DNA from: Duganella sp. Root1480D1
Lineage (GTDB): Bacteria; Pseudomonadota; Gammaproteobacteria; Burkholderiales; Burkholderiaceae_D
Direction: 5' to 3'
Assembly: GCF_001427305.1 (NCBI RefSeq)
Contig: NZ_LMFZ01000023.1
Coordinates: forward strand, 16,349 to 80,348
Length of the DNA stretch: 64,000 bases
Part shown: positions 35,493-44,140 of the stretch, one piece after another
Layout: the number at the start of each line of letters is the position of its first letter
Position numbering within the stretch: position 1 is the stretch's first letter
The notes under the pieces: model-generated
The model's database searches: none
What the model saw: the letters and a program-made list of their open reading frames with translations, nothing else
What the model was told of the DNA's origin: nothing
Program-made: the position numbers and the translations under genes

Positions 35493-37076
35493 ATGCTTTT
35501 AGTGTTTGACGACTGCGTGCTCGACCTGGATCGGCGCGAACTCAAGCGTGCCGAGGTGGCCGTTGCCATCCCCCCCAAAGTCTTCGACCTGTTGGCCTAT
35601 CTGGCCTGCCAGCGTGAGCGCGTCGTCAGCCGCACCGACCTCATCGATAGCGTATGGGATGGGCGCGTCGTTTCGGAGTCGACGCTGGCTAGCCACATCA
35701 ATGCGGTGCGCAAAGCGGTCGGTGACGATGGCCAGCAGCAACGGGTGATCCGGACCATGGCGCGCAAAGGATTCCGCTTTACTGCCACTGTCCAGGTGGC
35801 CGGCGCGGAGACCGGCACTGGCCAATTGAGCAGCGACTCCAACTGGTTGCCCGACGGCGCAGTGTTGCCCCCTCCCTTGGCCGACAAGCCGTCGATTGCC
35901 GTGCTGCCTTTCGTGAACCTGAGTGGCGATCGTGAACAGGACTATCTGGCCGACGGAGTCGTGGAGGACATTATTGCCGCGCTATCGCGCTACCGCTGGC
36001 TGTTTGTCGTGGCACGCAATTCGAGCTTCACCTACAAAAACCGGAACATCGACGTCAAGCAGATCGGTCGCGAGTTGGGCGTGCGCTATGTACTCGAAGG
36101 CAGTTGGCGCAACGCGCAGAACCACTTCCGGGTCACGGGACAGTTGATTGAAGCAGCCACTGGCGGGCACCTATGGGCGGACCGCTTCGAAGGTGTAATG
36201 GGCGACATCTTCAAATTCCAGGATCAGATGACTGAGAACGTCGTCGGGGCAATCGCACCGCAGCTTGAGCAGGCGGAGATCGCGCGCGCACGGCATAAGG
36301 CCACCGAAAGTCTTGACGCCTATGATTACTACCTGCGAGGCATGGCCCAACTCCATGCTGGCACCAGGGACAGCATCCGACAAGCGTTGCCGCTGTTCCA
36401 GTGTGCGCAGGAGGCCGATCCGGAATTCGCGTCGGCCTATGCGATGGCGGGCTGGTGCTATTGCTGGCGCAAGGTCAATCGTTGGATGGACGACCCGGCG
36501 CTGGAATACGCGGAAGGGGTGCGGCTCGCACGACGTGCCGTCGAACTGGGGAAAAACGATGCGGTCGCGCTCACCCGCGGCGGACACACGCTGGCGCATC
36601 TTGCCGGCGATTTCCACGGCGGGATCGCCTTGTTGGATAAGGCGCTGCTGCTCAATCCCAACCTTGCGGCGGCGTGGTTCCTGGGGGCTTATTTGCGGCT
36701 ATGGCATGGAGAAACCGCCTCCTCCATGACGTATTTTGAGCGCGCGATGCGCCTGAGCCCGCTCGACCCAGAGTTATACCGTATGCAAGCAGGTATGGCG
36801 GCGGCGCACTTGTTTGAGCGTCATTATGACGAAGCGACGGCGTGGGCGGAGAAGGCATTCCGCGAGTTGCCGAGCTTTTTGCTGGTAGCGGTCGTTCTCG
36901 CTGCCTGCCATGCCTTCTCGGAACGTGTCTCCGACGCGCAGCGGGCAATGGACCATGTGCGCAAGCTGGCCCCAGACCTTCGTCTGTCCAACCTCACGGA
37001 CTGGCTGCCGATCCACAACCCGGAAAATCTCGCCATCCTGGTTGACGGATTACGGAAGGCTGGACTTCCGGCCTGA
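35493..37076 (+). CDS. CadC-type winged-helix regulator with TolB-N and TPR regions
   Basis: The start (MLLVFDDCV) at 35493 has GAAGGTG eight bases upstream. The 527-residue protein begins with an OmpR/CadC-like DNA-binding domain (about 5-100; VVSESTLASHINAVRKAVGD is the recognition helix). Next comes a domain of the adenylate-cyclase-associated type (KPSIAVLPFVNLSGDREQDY), which precedes a TPR-like helical array to the C-terminus. No transmembrane segment is visible, so it appears cytosolic, unlike CadC. It is divergent from the redox cluster at 33650-35345 and is the likely regulator of it. Signal unknown. Confidence 0.9.
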   Translation: MLLVFDDCVLDLDRRELKRAEVAVAIPPKVFDLLAYLACQRERVVSRTDLIDSVWDGRVVSESTLASHINAVRKAVGDDGQQQRVIRTMARKGFRFTATVQVAGAETGTGQLSSDSNWLPDGAVLPPPLADKPSIAVLPFVNLSGDREQDYLADGVVEDIIAALSRYRWLFVVARNSSFTYKNRNIDVKQIGRELGVRYVLEGSWRNAQNHFRVTGQLIEAATGGHLWADRFEGVMGDIFKFQDQMTENVVGAIAPQLEQAEIARARHKATESLDAYDYYLRGMAQLHAGTRDSIRQALPLFQCAQEADPEFASAYAMAGWCYCWRKVNRWMDDPALEYAEGVRLARRAVELGKNDAVALTRGGHTLAHLAGDFHGGIALLDKALLLNPNLAAAWFLGAYLRLWHGETASSMTYFERAMRLSPLDPELYRMQAGMAAAHLFERHYDEATAWAEKAFRELPSFLLVAVVLAACHAFSERVSDAQRAMDHVRKLAPDLRLSNLTDWLPIHNPENLAILVDGLRKAGLPA

Positions 37077-37277
37077 TGGATGCCATCCGCATGGAACTCA
37101 TGAGAACATGGCGTCAATTCGCAGTGAAGGGACAACCACGGTTCGCCTTGGCCAAATCGCTCGACACTTGCGCCAAGGCTGTTAACAAAGGGCTAACACC
37201 TCCGTTCTTGAGTCTGGCCCCTGCGTGCGCCACCAGGAACGCGCTGGACGCCGCAAGCAATTGGGCGCACCAGTACC

Positions 37278-38495
37278 ATGTCTGAGCTCAACATCCATCG
37301 CCTGCTCTGGGCACGTAGCCTGCGCGGCCTTGCGGACGGCTATGTCAGCATCCTCCTTCCTGTCTACCTCAGCTTGCTCGGCATGAGTCCGTTCCAGCTC
37401 GGGCTCATCGCCACCGCCACCCTGTTTGGCTCGGGCATCATGACCTTGTGGGTGGGCGCGCTGGCGCGGCGCTATCCCTATCGCAGCCTGTTGCTGGCCG
37501 CCGCCGCATTAATGGCCGGTACTGGCCTTGGTTTTGCGACCGTCACCGACTTTTGGCCTTTGCTGCTCATTGCGTTCGTCGGTACGCTGAATCCTTCCAG
37601 CGGCGATGTGAGCGTATTTCTTCCGCTCGAACATGCTTTCCTGGCGCAATCGGTGGAAGACCGAAGTCGGACAGCGACGTTTGCACGCTACAGTCAGGTT
37701 GGGACGTTGGTCGCGGCGGTGGGCAGCCTGCTGGCGGGAGCTCCAGCCCTGCTGGCGTCAGCCATCCATCTGGACATGAAGCTGGCCCACCAGCTCATGT
37801 TCGCGCTATACGGCATCGCCGGCGGGCTGTCCGCCTGGATTTACCGAAGTTTGCCGGCTCAGCAAGCGAGCGCGGTAACGGCTCCAGCAGCGCCGTTCGC
37901 CCAACCGCGGAAGTCCATTTACATCCTGGCTGCCTTGTTTTCGGTGGATGCCTTCGGTGGTGGCTTCGTTGTGCAATCACTACTCGCCTTGTGGCTTTTT
38001 CAAAAGTTTCAGCTCTCGTCCCTGATGGCTGGCCTGATCTTTTTCTGGACTGGTGTCCTGGCAGCCCTGTCCTATCTGGTAGCAGTCCGCATTGCTGGCA
38101 GGTATGGGCTGGTCAATACCATGGTATTTACGCACCTGCCATCAAGCCTGCTACTGATCGCAATACCATTCATGCCCACGTTGGAGTGGGCCCTGGCACT
38201 GCTATTCATGCGTAGCGCGTTGTCACAAATGGACGTTCCGACCCGCAGTTCCTTTGTGATGGCGATCGTGCCCGCGCATGAACGCTCTGCGGCTGCCAGC
38301 GTGACCTCGGTTCCTCGCAGCTTGGCAGCTGCCGCCAGCCCAGTGCTGGCCGGCTATTTGCTAGGAATTTCGACGTTTGGCTGGCCACTCGTGATCGGTG
38401 GTGGGCTGAAGATCGTCTACGATCTGCTGCTGTATGCCCTATTCCGCCATGTGCCGGTGCCCGAAGAGGAGTGCGTCAAGCGGCCCTTTTCGTGA
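37278..38495 (+). CDS. MFS transporter (12-TM exporter-like)
   Basis: The 405-residue protein has about twelve transmembrane helices. The loop between helices 2 and 3 carries a degenerate MFS signature (GALARRYPYRSLL), and VPTRSSFVMAIVPAHERSAAAS is the equivalent in the second half. The overall pattern resembles a DHA-like efflux group but no substrate can be read from the sequence. The start lacks a strong binding site. It follows the CadC-type regulator by 200 bases in the same direction and could be part of its regulon. Confidence 0.85.
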   Translation: MSELNIHRLLWARSLRGLADGYVSILLPVYLSLLGMSPFQLGLIATATLFGSGIMTLWVGALARRYPYRSLLLAAAALMAGTGLGFATVTDFWPLLLIAFVGTLNPSSGDVSVFLPLEHAFLAQSVEDRSRTATFARYSQVGTLVAAVGSLLAGAPALLASAIHLDMKLAHQLMFALYGIAGGLSAWIYRSLPAQQASAVTAPAAPFAQPRKSIYILAALFSVDAFGGGFVVQSLLALWLFQKFQLSSLMAGLIFFWTGVLAALSYLVAVRIAGRYGLVNTMVFTHLPSSLLLIAIPFMPTLEWALALLFMRSALSQMDVPTRSSFVMAIVPAHERSAAASVTSVPRSLAAAASPVLAGYLLGISTFGWPLVIGGGLKIVYDLLLYALFRHVPVPEEECVKRPFS

Positions 38496-38831
38496 AATCG
38501 CAACGATCGGTCCGCTCGCTAACATGGAAGCGAAGCCGAGCTGATGCGAGACAGGCCAGGATGGCGCCAATAAGCCTATCCAATGGTTGTTCTGGCCATG
38601 GCGCCCGGCCTTGGAGACGGATCTGTCACCTGCGACACTGATCCTGCTACTTGTGAGGATCGCTCTCACATCGCTCCTGTCGCGTGCAGCGACGGCATGT
38701 CCGAGATGAGGTTACATGTGAACGTCCATATCAGATTGTCGGCCCGGATGTCGTACGAGCCCGTACCTGCGCGCCGTCTAAGCTTCCGGATCGGCATGGC
38801 CCAACCGCATTCGGCATCAAACGTCTCGTTG
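38496..38831. other. Intergenic region without a supported gene
   Basis: About 335 bases between the transporter and the convergent 38832 gene. No terminator hairpin with a T-tract was recognised here. Confidence 0.35.
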
Positions 38832-39437
38832 TCACGGATCCTGGCGATACCAGCCTTTGCGCTGGGCCGCTTCTTTTTCACGGACCTTCTTCAGCTTCGC
38901 TTGATTCGCTTCGTTGAGCTGATCGAAGTGGGGATGGCGCGCGAAGTAAGGGCCAAGCGAGCCATCTTCATGGGTGAAGGCCATCGTCCATGCGAAATTG
39001 GGCGGGAAGACAAGGTAATCGGATAGGGACGACGACTCAGGCAAGCGCTCGGTCAGGAAGGCCAGCCTGCGGTCGTTCGAGAGCACGACGAACTCCGCGC
39101 CAGTTTGCAGCCTGTACTGCGCGACGGCAGTTGTGCCCGCGATGCTCGGATAGCGCGCGCCACTGAAGACATGCCAGAGATAAGCCTTCGTGTTGGCGCC
39201 CTGCCGATTGAGTCCGAAAACCGCCAGCCAGTCGTCGGCAAGGTGCTCCGCCTCAGTCTCCGAAAACTGACGAATGACAGTGCCTGGTGCAACCAGTTGA
39301 TGGGAAACGCCGCTCATATCGGATGCTGCAAATTGTTGGTGAGCGGAGCCCGTCGGCGTCCGCTGCCAGAAGTGTTGAAGTTTACGGGATAGTACCTGTG
39401 AAGTGGGCATCGATGTCACGCGCAAGCCCTTCGACAT
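38832..39437 (-). CDS. Hypothetical protein, possibly DUF4275-like
   Basis: The frame allows starts at 39437, 39410 or 39317; none has a clear binding site, so the N-terminus is uncertain. The conserved region is ETEAEHLADDWLAVFG, then LWHVFSGARYP, SNDRRLAFLTERL and FPPNFAWTMAFTHEDG, with the W-x-F pattern of DUF4275. The C-terminal 40 residues are a charged helix. There is no signal peptide. Function unknown. Related proteins are often in immunity or toxin-linked loci, but no toxin gene is adjacent. Confidence 0.65.
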   Translation of the reverse strand: MSKGLRVTSMPTSQVLSRKLQHFWQRTPTGSAHQQFAASDMSGVSHQLVAPGTVIRQFSETEAEHLADDWLAVFGLNRQGANTKAYLWHVFSGARYPSIAGTTAVAQYRLQTGAEFVVLSNDRRLAFLTERLPESSSLSDYLVFPPNFAWTMAFTHEDGSLGPYFARHPHFDQLNEANQAKLKKVREKEAAQRKGWYRQDP

Positions 39438-39620
39438 ACAAAAACACTACCTGTGTAGGGTCGTAAGGCATTTCAACTGTCACGGACAGGCTTATCCGTT
39501 CCAGGCAAGCCATGACATTCTTTCGTTCGACCATCACGCCGTCGACGCGCTTGGGGCAAGCTGGCACTGACCCGTTTTGCCTGATTTCGTCACGCAGGTA
39601 TCATATCGAGTGGAGTCAAC

Positions 39621-39851
39621 ATGAACGATACAGCAATGACATTGAGCACCGAACTGGCGCAAGCCTTGGCGAATGAAACGTATCTCGCAGACTGCCTTAA
39701 GTGCAACGGCGAGCATGCGCAATATCGCTTCTGGCAGTCGCCGAATGGCGCATGCCTGAACGATCACTGGAGCATCCAGTGCCCAGATTGCGGCTTCAGA
39801 GATTCTGATACCGCACCAGCAGACCGAGGCGAACACATCTTCGCGATGTAG
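39621..39851 (+). CDS. Small zinc-ribbon-like protein (76 aa)
   Basis: The ATG has GGAG six bases upstream. The product has two CxxC pairs, CLKC (about 31-34) and CPDC (about 59-62), in a spacing suited to a single zinc ribbon. Tryptophans flank both pairs (FWQSPNGACLNDHW, WSIQCPDCGF). No DNA-binding or catalytic domain accompanies it. It precedes the frameshifted gene at 39941 in the same direction, 89 bases away. Confidence 0.65.
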   Translation: MNDTAMTLSTELAQALANETYLADCLKCNGEHAQYRFWQSPNGACLNDHWSIQCPDCGFRDSDTAPADRGEHIFAM

Positions 39852-39940
39852 CGCCCTCGTCGACGCTTCTCAACCACCCTGTGGGACTATCGCTGTCCCA
39901 TCGGGACCGCGTGGCCTCACGCATTCTTACGGAGGTCAAC

Positions 39941-40589
39941 ATGGAACAGAAACGTCCCCACTCCCGGCGCTCGCCAGCGGCCAAAGTGGAAGAGAAAGTC
40001 TGGGTGTCATTCTATCGGAACGCCAATGACCCAGTACTCGCGGATGAACTCATTGCCCATTTGGACAAGGACGTCGACAGCCGCATGCAATACTCAGGTC
40101 TTTACCTGCGTTGCAAGCAGTCCGTACGGAGAAACCGGGAGCGCGCAGCACCGAGGCGATCACACCAATTGGTCTCAGCACGACAATATTCCACAGCACG
40201 CCGTACTTGGGCATTGGAATGCCATTCACATCATCGACGACGAGACTGAGCTACAGGCATGGCAATGGGATGGCGAGTCGGTGTTCGAACTGAAACGCCA
40301 AACCTTGTTGCTCGACTGTTTTCCAGAAAGACTTCAACAGTATGAGACGGCTATTCCCGCAGAGTTGGTCGTTCCCCAGGAGCTGCGTCGGCTTGCCGAT
40401 GCTTCCCCGATCGGCTTCCATCTGAGCGTGGTGGCCGTCGATAAGCAGGGGTACGCGTTGCTGCAAACCAGGTGGGGAGGTGCGAACGGTCAGTTCCCTG
40501 GCCCAGAATACACCGTGATCTCAGTGCGCTCGGCACATGCCATGCTCAGACGCTATCTGCGCCAATGCTTGGAAGTGTGGCCACGTTAA
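39941..40589 (+). pseudogene. Frameshifted gene of unknown function (about 215 codons)
   Basis: A GGAGG six bases upstream supports the ATG at 39941. The first frame reads MEQKRPHSRRSPAAKVEEK through LYLRCK, after which coding similarity is lost. The next frame picks up at once with SPYGETGSAQHRGDHTNW and runs to the stop at 40589. Skipping one base near 40118 restores a single protein of about 215 residues. There is no slippery heptamer or clear signal for programmed shifting, so I prefer a recent frameshift mutation. The second half contains HVLG-like strands and a helix; I do not recognise a family. Sequencing error cannot be ruled out. Confidence 0.6.
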
Positions 40590-40766
40590 TACCTCGCGTG
40601 CCGTCCGGGCCTTGCTCTGCGAACGTGACGGACTGCGTGCATGCAAAGTTCACGAGCAAATGCAGATCGCATTTTTTTTGCATTTCAGCGTTGGCTTGGC
40701 GCTCGACCTGAAAATCCTTGGGTCGGTGGAACGATTGCGCCCCGGTCTACCAGGAATACAAAGTGA

Positions 40767-40790
40767 AAACGCCACCTTCGGGTGGCGTTT
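40767..40790 (+). terminator. Intrinsic terminator (bidirectional)
   Basis: AAACGCCACC and GGTGGCGTTT form a perfect 10-base stem around a TTCG tetraloop; the run CTGCTTT follows on the plus strand. It lies between the convergent genes ending at 40589 and 40814 and probably serves both. Confidence 0.85.
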
Positions 40791-40813
40791 CTGCTTTGAC
40801 CGTTCAATCAATG

Positions 40814-41671
40814 TCAGCTCCAGATCCGGTAAACCCAGTAACTCTCATGCTGTAGCCGTTCGCGCAGCAACGCACTGGGGCTGATGCCGGAGAGATCACG
40901 GGCCTCCCTGCTCAGGTGCGCCTGGTCGGAATAGCCGCCACGATGTGCCACCTCCCCGAGCGACAGCCTGCCCGCCTGGGCATCGTCGCGCGCCTGCACA
41001 AACGCCTGTTCTGCACGCTGCATGCGGCGCAGCGAGCGCAAAGGCTGGCCCGCCCATTCGCGCACACGCCGTTCGGCCATGCGCGCACTGCGCCCGAACC
41101 CAACGGCGGCCGCCTGTACGGCCAGACGCCGCACCCAGTCGCCGAGCAGGCCGTCGGTAAGGCCGCCAGCCTTGCGGGCGGCGCGCCAGCGCATGTCCAG
41201 GAAATCTTCCACGACGGCGACACGCGTATGATCGTCCGGTGCGGCGTGTACGGCTTGCGCCATCGCCTGCCATTCAGGGCCGAGCGCTTCTGGCAGCGCC
41301 AGCATATTGTCAGTTAACGCGCCCATATCCAGGCCCGTTAGCCGATGGAACGCGTCCGGGAAAAACATCACCATCAAAAAATGCGTCGGGCCCGAGTTGC
41401 GGGTGGCCATCGGCTGTGGCCGCGGGCCAGTGATCAGGGCCATGCCCGCCTCCAGCACGCCGCGTCCTTCAGGCGGAGGTGGATCGATCATCAGGCTGTC
41501 GCCTGCCAGCTGGAAGTAAATGCTGCAAAACGGCGTGGCCGGATAGCGGTTGACACGCTGCTCCGACTCCAGCAGCGGACAGTCCAGCGTACTACGGACC
41601 ATGTGCGCGCGTATGCACGACGCCAGCGAAAGGCGCGGCGCGATCAGTTTTGCCATTGGTCCATTTGCCAT
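40814..41671 (-). CDS. AraC-family transcriptional regulator
   Basis: The 285-residue protein has a ligand-binding N-terminal half and a C-terminal AraC helix-turn-helix pair; the hallmark is RLSLGEVAHRGGYSDQAHLS followed by REARDLSGISPSALL. The N-terminal half has no recognised cupin signature motif. It is divergent from the GST-like gene at 41776, with about 100 bases between starts, and is the obvious candidate regulator of it. The terminator at 40767-40790 ends this gene. Confidence 0.9.
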   Translation of the reverse strand: MANGPMAKLIAPRLSLASCIRAHMVRSTLDCPLLESEQRVNRYPATPFCSIYFQLAGDSLMIDPPPPEGRGVLEAGMALITGPRPQPMATRNSGPTHFLMVMFFPDAFHRLTGLDMGALTDNMLALPEALGPEWQAMAQAVHAAPDDHTRVAVVEDFLDMRWRAARKAGGLTDGLLGDWVRRLAVQAAAVGFGRSARMAERRVREWAGQPLRSLRRMQRAEQAFVQARDDAQAGRLSLGEVAHRGGYSDQAHLSREARDLSGISPSALLRERLQHESYWVYRIWS

Positions 41672-41775
41672 ACTGGCAATTGTAGCCCATGTCGCAAAAA
41701 TTCAAGACGCTGCCTCGACGCCAACGCACACTGACGCCACCCGTTGAAACGACCGACCAAACTTTGGAGCACACA

Positions 41776-42573
41776 GTGGAACCTATTCAAGTTGTTGGCA
41801 TGCGCCCGGCATGGGGCTTACCTAGCAGCAGTCCGTTTTGCCTGAAACTGGAAACCTGGCTGCGTATGGAAAAGATTCCTTACACACCGATCGCCCTCAC
41901 CAAACCACCGCGTTCCGACACCGGCAAAGTACCCTACCTACTCCGAGCGGATGGCAGCACGGTGGCCGACAGCAATTTCATCATCAGCACCATGGCCAAA
42001 GAGTTCCACATTGATCTCGCCCACGGTGCGACAGCGGAAGAGCGCGCGCGGACGCACCTGATCCTTCGTACGCTGGAGGAAAGTCTCTATTTCGTCGCAG
42101 TGTGGGAACGCTGGCAGCAAGCGGAATACTGGCCGACGACGCGGGAGGCGATATTTGGATATTTACCCCCAGTCCTGCGGCAATTGTTGGCAATGACTAT
42201 TCGTCGAAAGATGCTGGCGAGCCTTCAAGGACAAGGCATTGCCAGGCACGATCCTGTGCGCATCGCCGCCATCGGGCAGGCGGACTTGGCGGCCCTGTCG
42301 ACGCTATTGGGCGAGCGTCCCTATTTTCACGGAGATAGGCCAGGCGTGGCTGATGCGTCCGCTTACGGAACACTGGCCAACTTACTGGGCTTTCCCCACG
42401 CAACGCCGTTGAAACGGGCGGTTGAGCGACACGCAAACCTGGTCGACTTTTGTGGACGTATGAACAAGGCTTACTGGAGTGAGGTGCACGGCGATGAGAT
42501 TGAAGAAAATGTTCGCATGCTCAGTTGTCCGGAATTTGCATCAAGAATTCCCCTCGACCGACGAACTGGCTAA
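41776..42573 (+). CDS. Glutathione S-transferase-like protein (metaxin/Tom37 type)
   Basis: The start is GTG at 41776 with GGAG six bases upstream; an in-frame extension to 41689 overlaps the divergent promoter region. The 265-residue protein has a thioredoxin-like N-terminal half (GLPSSSPFCLKLETWLR, then GKVPYLLRADGSTVADSNFI) and an all-helical C-terminal GST half with PYFHGDRPGVADASAYG. The Cys/Ser region SSSPFC is the likely glutathione-binding site, but the Tom37/metaxin subgroup has often lost catalysis. The AraC-type gene at 40814-41671 is divergent and probably regulates it. Confidence 0.85.
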   Translation: MEPIQVVGMRPAWGLPSSSPFCLKLETWLRMEKIPYTPIALTKPPRSDTGKVPYLLRADGSTVADSNFIISTMAKEFHIDLAHGATAEERARTHLILRTLEESLYFVAVWERWQQAEYWPTTREAIFGYLPPVLRQLLAMTIRRKMLASLQGQGIARHDPVRIAAIGQADLAALSTLLGERPYFHGDRPGVADASAYGTLANLLGFPHATPLKRAVERHANLVDFCGRMNKAYWSEVHGDEIEENVRMLSCPEFASRIPLDRRTG

Positions 42574-42635
42574 CCTCCTAGAGTCTGAAAAGCAGCAGTC
42601 CGGCAATCGACGATCTCAATGAATTTGCACCGCAA

Positions 42636-42728
42636 TTAGTTGTTGCGACGATCCGCCCGTCGTCGTCCGCATGTGACGTCGGCCCAAGGGGCGTCCGCGC
42701 GCACCTCGTCTTCCTGCCTGGCGAAGAC
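42636..42728 (-). pseudogene. Family B C-terminal remnant
   Basis: On the minus strand, 31 codons read VFARQEDEVRADAPWADVT and then CGRRRADRR before a stop. This matches the C-terminus of the family B protein at 43916-44140 (VFARRKDEVRAEVPWVDVT...). Nucleotide similarity extends beyond the stop to about 42610. The N-terminal half is not recognisable in any frame. It is a partial tandem copy, 1.2 kb from the intact gene. Confidence 0.7.
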
Positions 42729-42902
42729 TACTGGCCAGGTCTTGCGTTTACAAGCCCTTCATGGCCCTGGCGCAGACGGTACAGCATATGATGACCTCAG
42801 ATGAGCTTTGGCAATTTCAGGGGGAGTATGATTAGTGCTACGAAGGTTAAACCCCTACCCAGCGTGCGGCACTTGTTTCAGTTCCTCCGTTGCCGCACCT
42901 TT

Positions 42903-42925
42903 CCTGCCCGCCGATGGCGGGCAGG
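42903..42925 (+). terminator. Intrinsic terminator, plus strand
   Basis: CCTGCCCGCC and GGCGGGCAGG form a perfect 10-base stem around GAT, followed by CTTTTGC. No plus-strand gene ends within 300 bases upstream except for very short frames, so this may end a small RNA or mini-ORF transcript starting near 42790. Confidence 0.75.
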
Positions 42926-43133
42926 CTTTTGCTGACTGGAACCAACGGTGCCGGCATTCCAGGCTACTACCCTATAACCCTCGAGAAACTATCGTGAGCG
43001 ACAGCACGGGCGAACATTCGAATGCCTCCCCAAAAAGGTAGAAGGACATCAAAAGTTTAGAATCTTCCCCACGAGTCACCAGCGATCGCACATCAGTACT
43101 TTCAGACGACGTCGATATTGGCGGCAACATCTA

Positions 43134-43393
43134 CTCGTTCGCCTCGCGGGCGCTCGGCTTGCACTCAATGACGAAGCGCTTCGGCACCTCTTGGAAGCCG
43201 TAGAGTAAAACATATGCACGACAGGCCGCCGCATGCTGCTCGATAGGTCGGTATGCGTGCAGCCGCGTGCCCTTGCCGCATTCTCGACCTGGGCCATTAG
43301 TACGTGCCCCATGCCGCTCCTGCGTGCGTTCTCATCGACGACGAAAACAGTCACTACGGCGTAGTGCCGGCACCATTTGCGAGTATCTGCCAA
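43134..43393 (-). pseudogene. GNAT acetyltransferase remnant
   Basis: The minus strand shows the GNAT acetyl-CoA loop region as VTVFVVDENARRSGMGHVLM (the R/QxxGxG/A pattern), then VENAARARGC and VHMFY. A frame change near 43205 leads to YGFQEVPKRFVIECKPSARE, the usual ending of the fold (GFxxxxKRFxxxx). The N-terminal half of the domain is missing. With a frameshift and a missing N-terminus the copy is not functional. Confidence 0.65.
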
Positions 43394-43411
43394 TTCGCGA
43401 CCGAAAACATA

Positions 43412-43424
43412 CTAAGATGAAAGT
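43412..43424 (+). promoter_or_regulatory. 13-base leader element shared with the family C paralogue
   Basis: CTAAGATGAAAGT is identical to 15323-15335 and sits 45 bases before the start at 43457, against 44 bases in the other copy. TAAGAT fits a -10 hexamer. The rest of the leaders differ, which suggests selection on this element. Confidence 0.5.
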
Positions 43425-43456
43425 TATCGCAGCCATCTCTCGACGATGGAGGTCCA

Positions 43457-43705
43457 ATGCAGAGCCAATGCCTTCCTACACCGGCTGACGAGATCCATAC
43501 CCTCGATGGATATACTTACAGGGTATTCGTTGAAGCAGTGCTCGGTGGATTTCAGGCGCATTTGGTTTGGATCAGTGCCCCCTCGGGGCGGGAACTTCCC
43601 GCGATCGAGACTCTACACACACCCGCTTTCCACAATGCTCGAGCAGCCATCATCGAAGCACACTCACTGGCATTGGAATATGTTCTTGCATGGCGGGCGC
43701 CATAA
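43457..43705 (+). CDS. Family C small protein (82 aa)
   Basis: The ATG follows GGAGG by five bases. It is the paralogue of 15367-15627, sharing DGYTYRV, VLGGFQAHLVWISAP and NARAAIIEAHSLALEYVLAW. The identity is high over the helix and lower at the N-terminus. Like its twin it has no signal peptide or membrane segment. It is divergent from the GNAT remnant and upstream of the family B gene on the opposite strand. Function unknown. Confidence 0.75.
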   Translation: MQSQCLPTPADEIHTLDGYTYRVFVEAVLGGFQAHLVWISAPSGRELPAIETLHTPAFHNARAAIIEAHSLALEYVLAWRAP

Positions 43706-43915
43706 CCGCCTCTCCGAATTCGCCCTCTTCCAATGTACTTTCGCTTGAGGATGACGTTCCCGGGTTCCAACTCCTTGGCTGCGCGTGTCCTGCTATCTGC
43801 GCCCTACGTTGCCCGACCTCGCCATCGTGCACCTATTCTGGGTGCAGGTAGACCAGGATGGCGCGGAGGCGATGAAGTCCGAGTGATGGACGATCTTGAT
43901 AAGTTTGAGCTGCAA

Positions 43916-44140
43916 CTATTTGCTTCGACGATCCGCCTTTCTTCGACCGCACGTGACGTCGACCCAAGGGACCTCTGCGCGCACCTCGTCTTTCCGTCTG
44001 GCGAAGACATCGGCGGCAAGTTTTGCAGGTAGCTGGATATCGTTCGCATAACGAACCGCCACATCCAGGCCAAACTCGGCCCGGATGCGTAGAGCCAATA
44101 GTACTTTCTCTGCAGTGATGTAATCGGTTCGCCTGTTCAT
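43916..44140 (-). CDS. Family B small protein (74 aa)
   Basis: The ATG is preceded by AAGG seven bases upstream. The product MNRRTDYITAEKVLLALRIR continues with EFGLDVAVRYANDIQLP and ends VTCGRRKADRRSK. It is paralogous to 31836-32057 and to the remnant at 42636-42728. A perfect palindrome CAACAC-GA-GTGTTG lies 22 bases upstream of the start (44162-44175), possibly an operator. The function is unknown; the basic C-terminus suggests nucleic-acid contact. Confidence 0.7.
   Translation of the reverse strand: MNRRTDYITAEKVLLALRIRAEFGLDVAVRYANDIQLPAKLAADVFARRKDEVRAEVPWVDVTCGRRKADRRSK

Noticed and set aside
37076..37285. 69-codon plus-strand frame between the CadC-type regulator and the MFS gene
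   Set aside because: No binding site, and it overlaps the start of the transporter.
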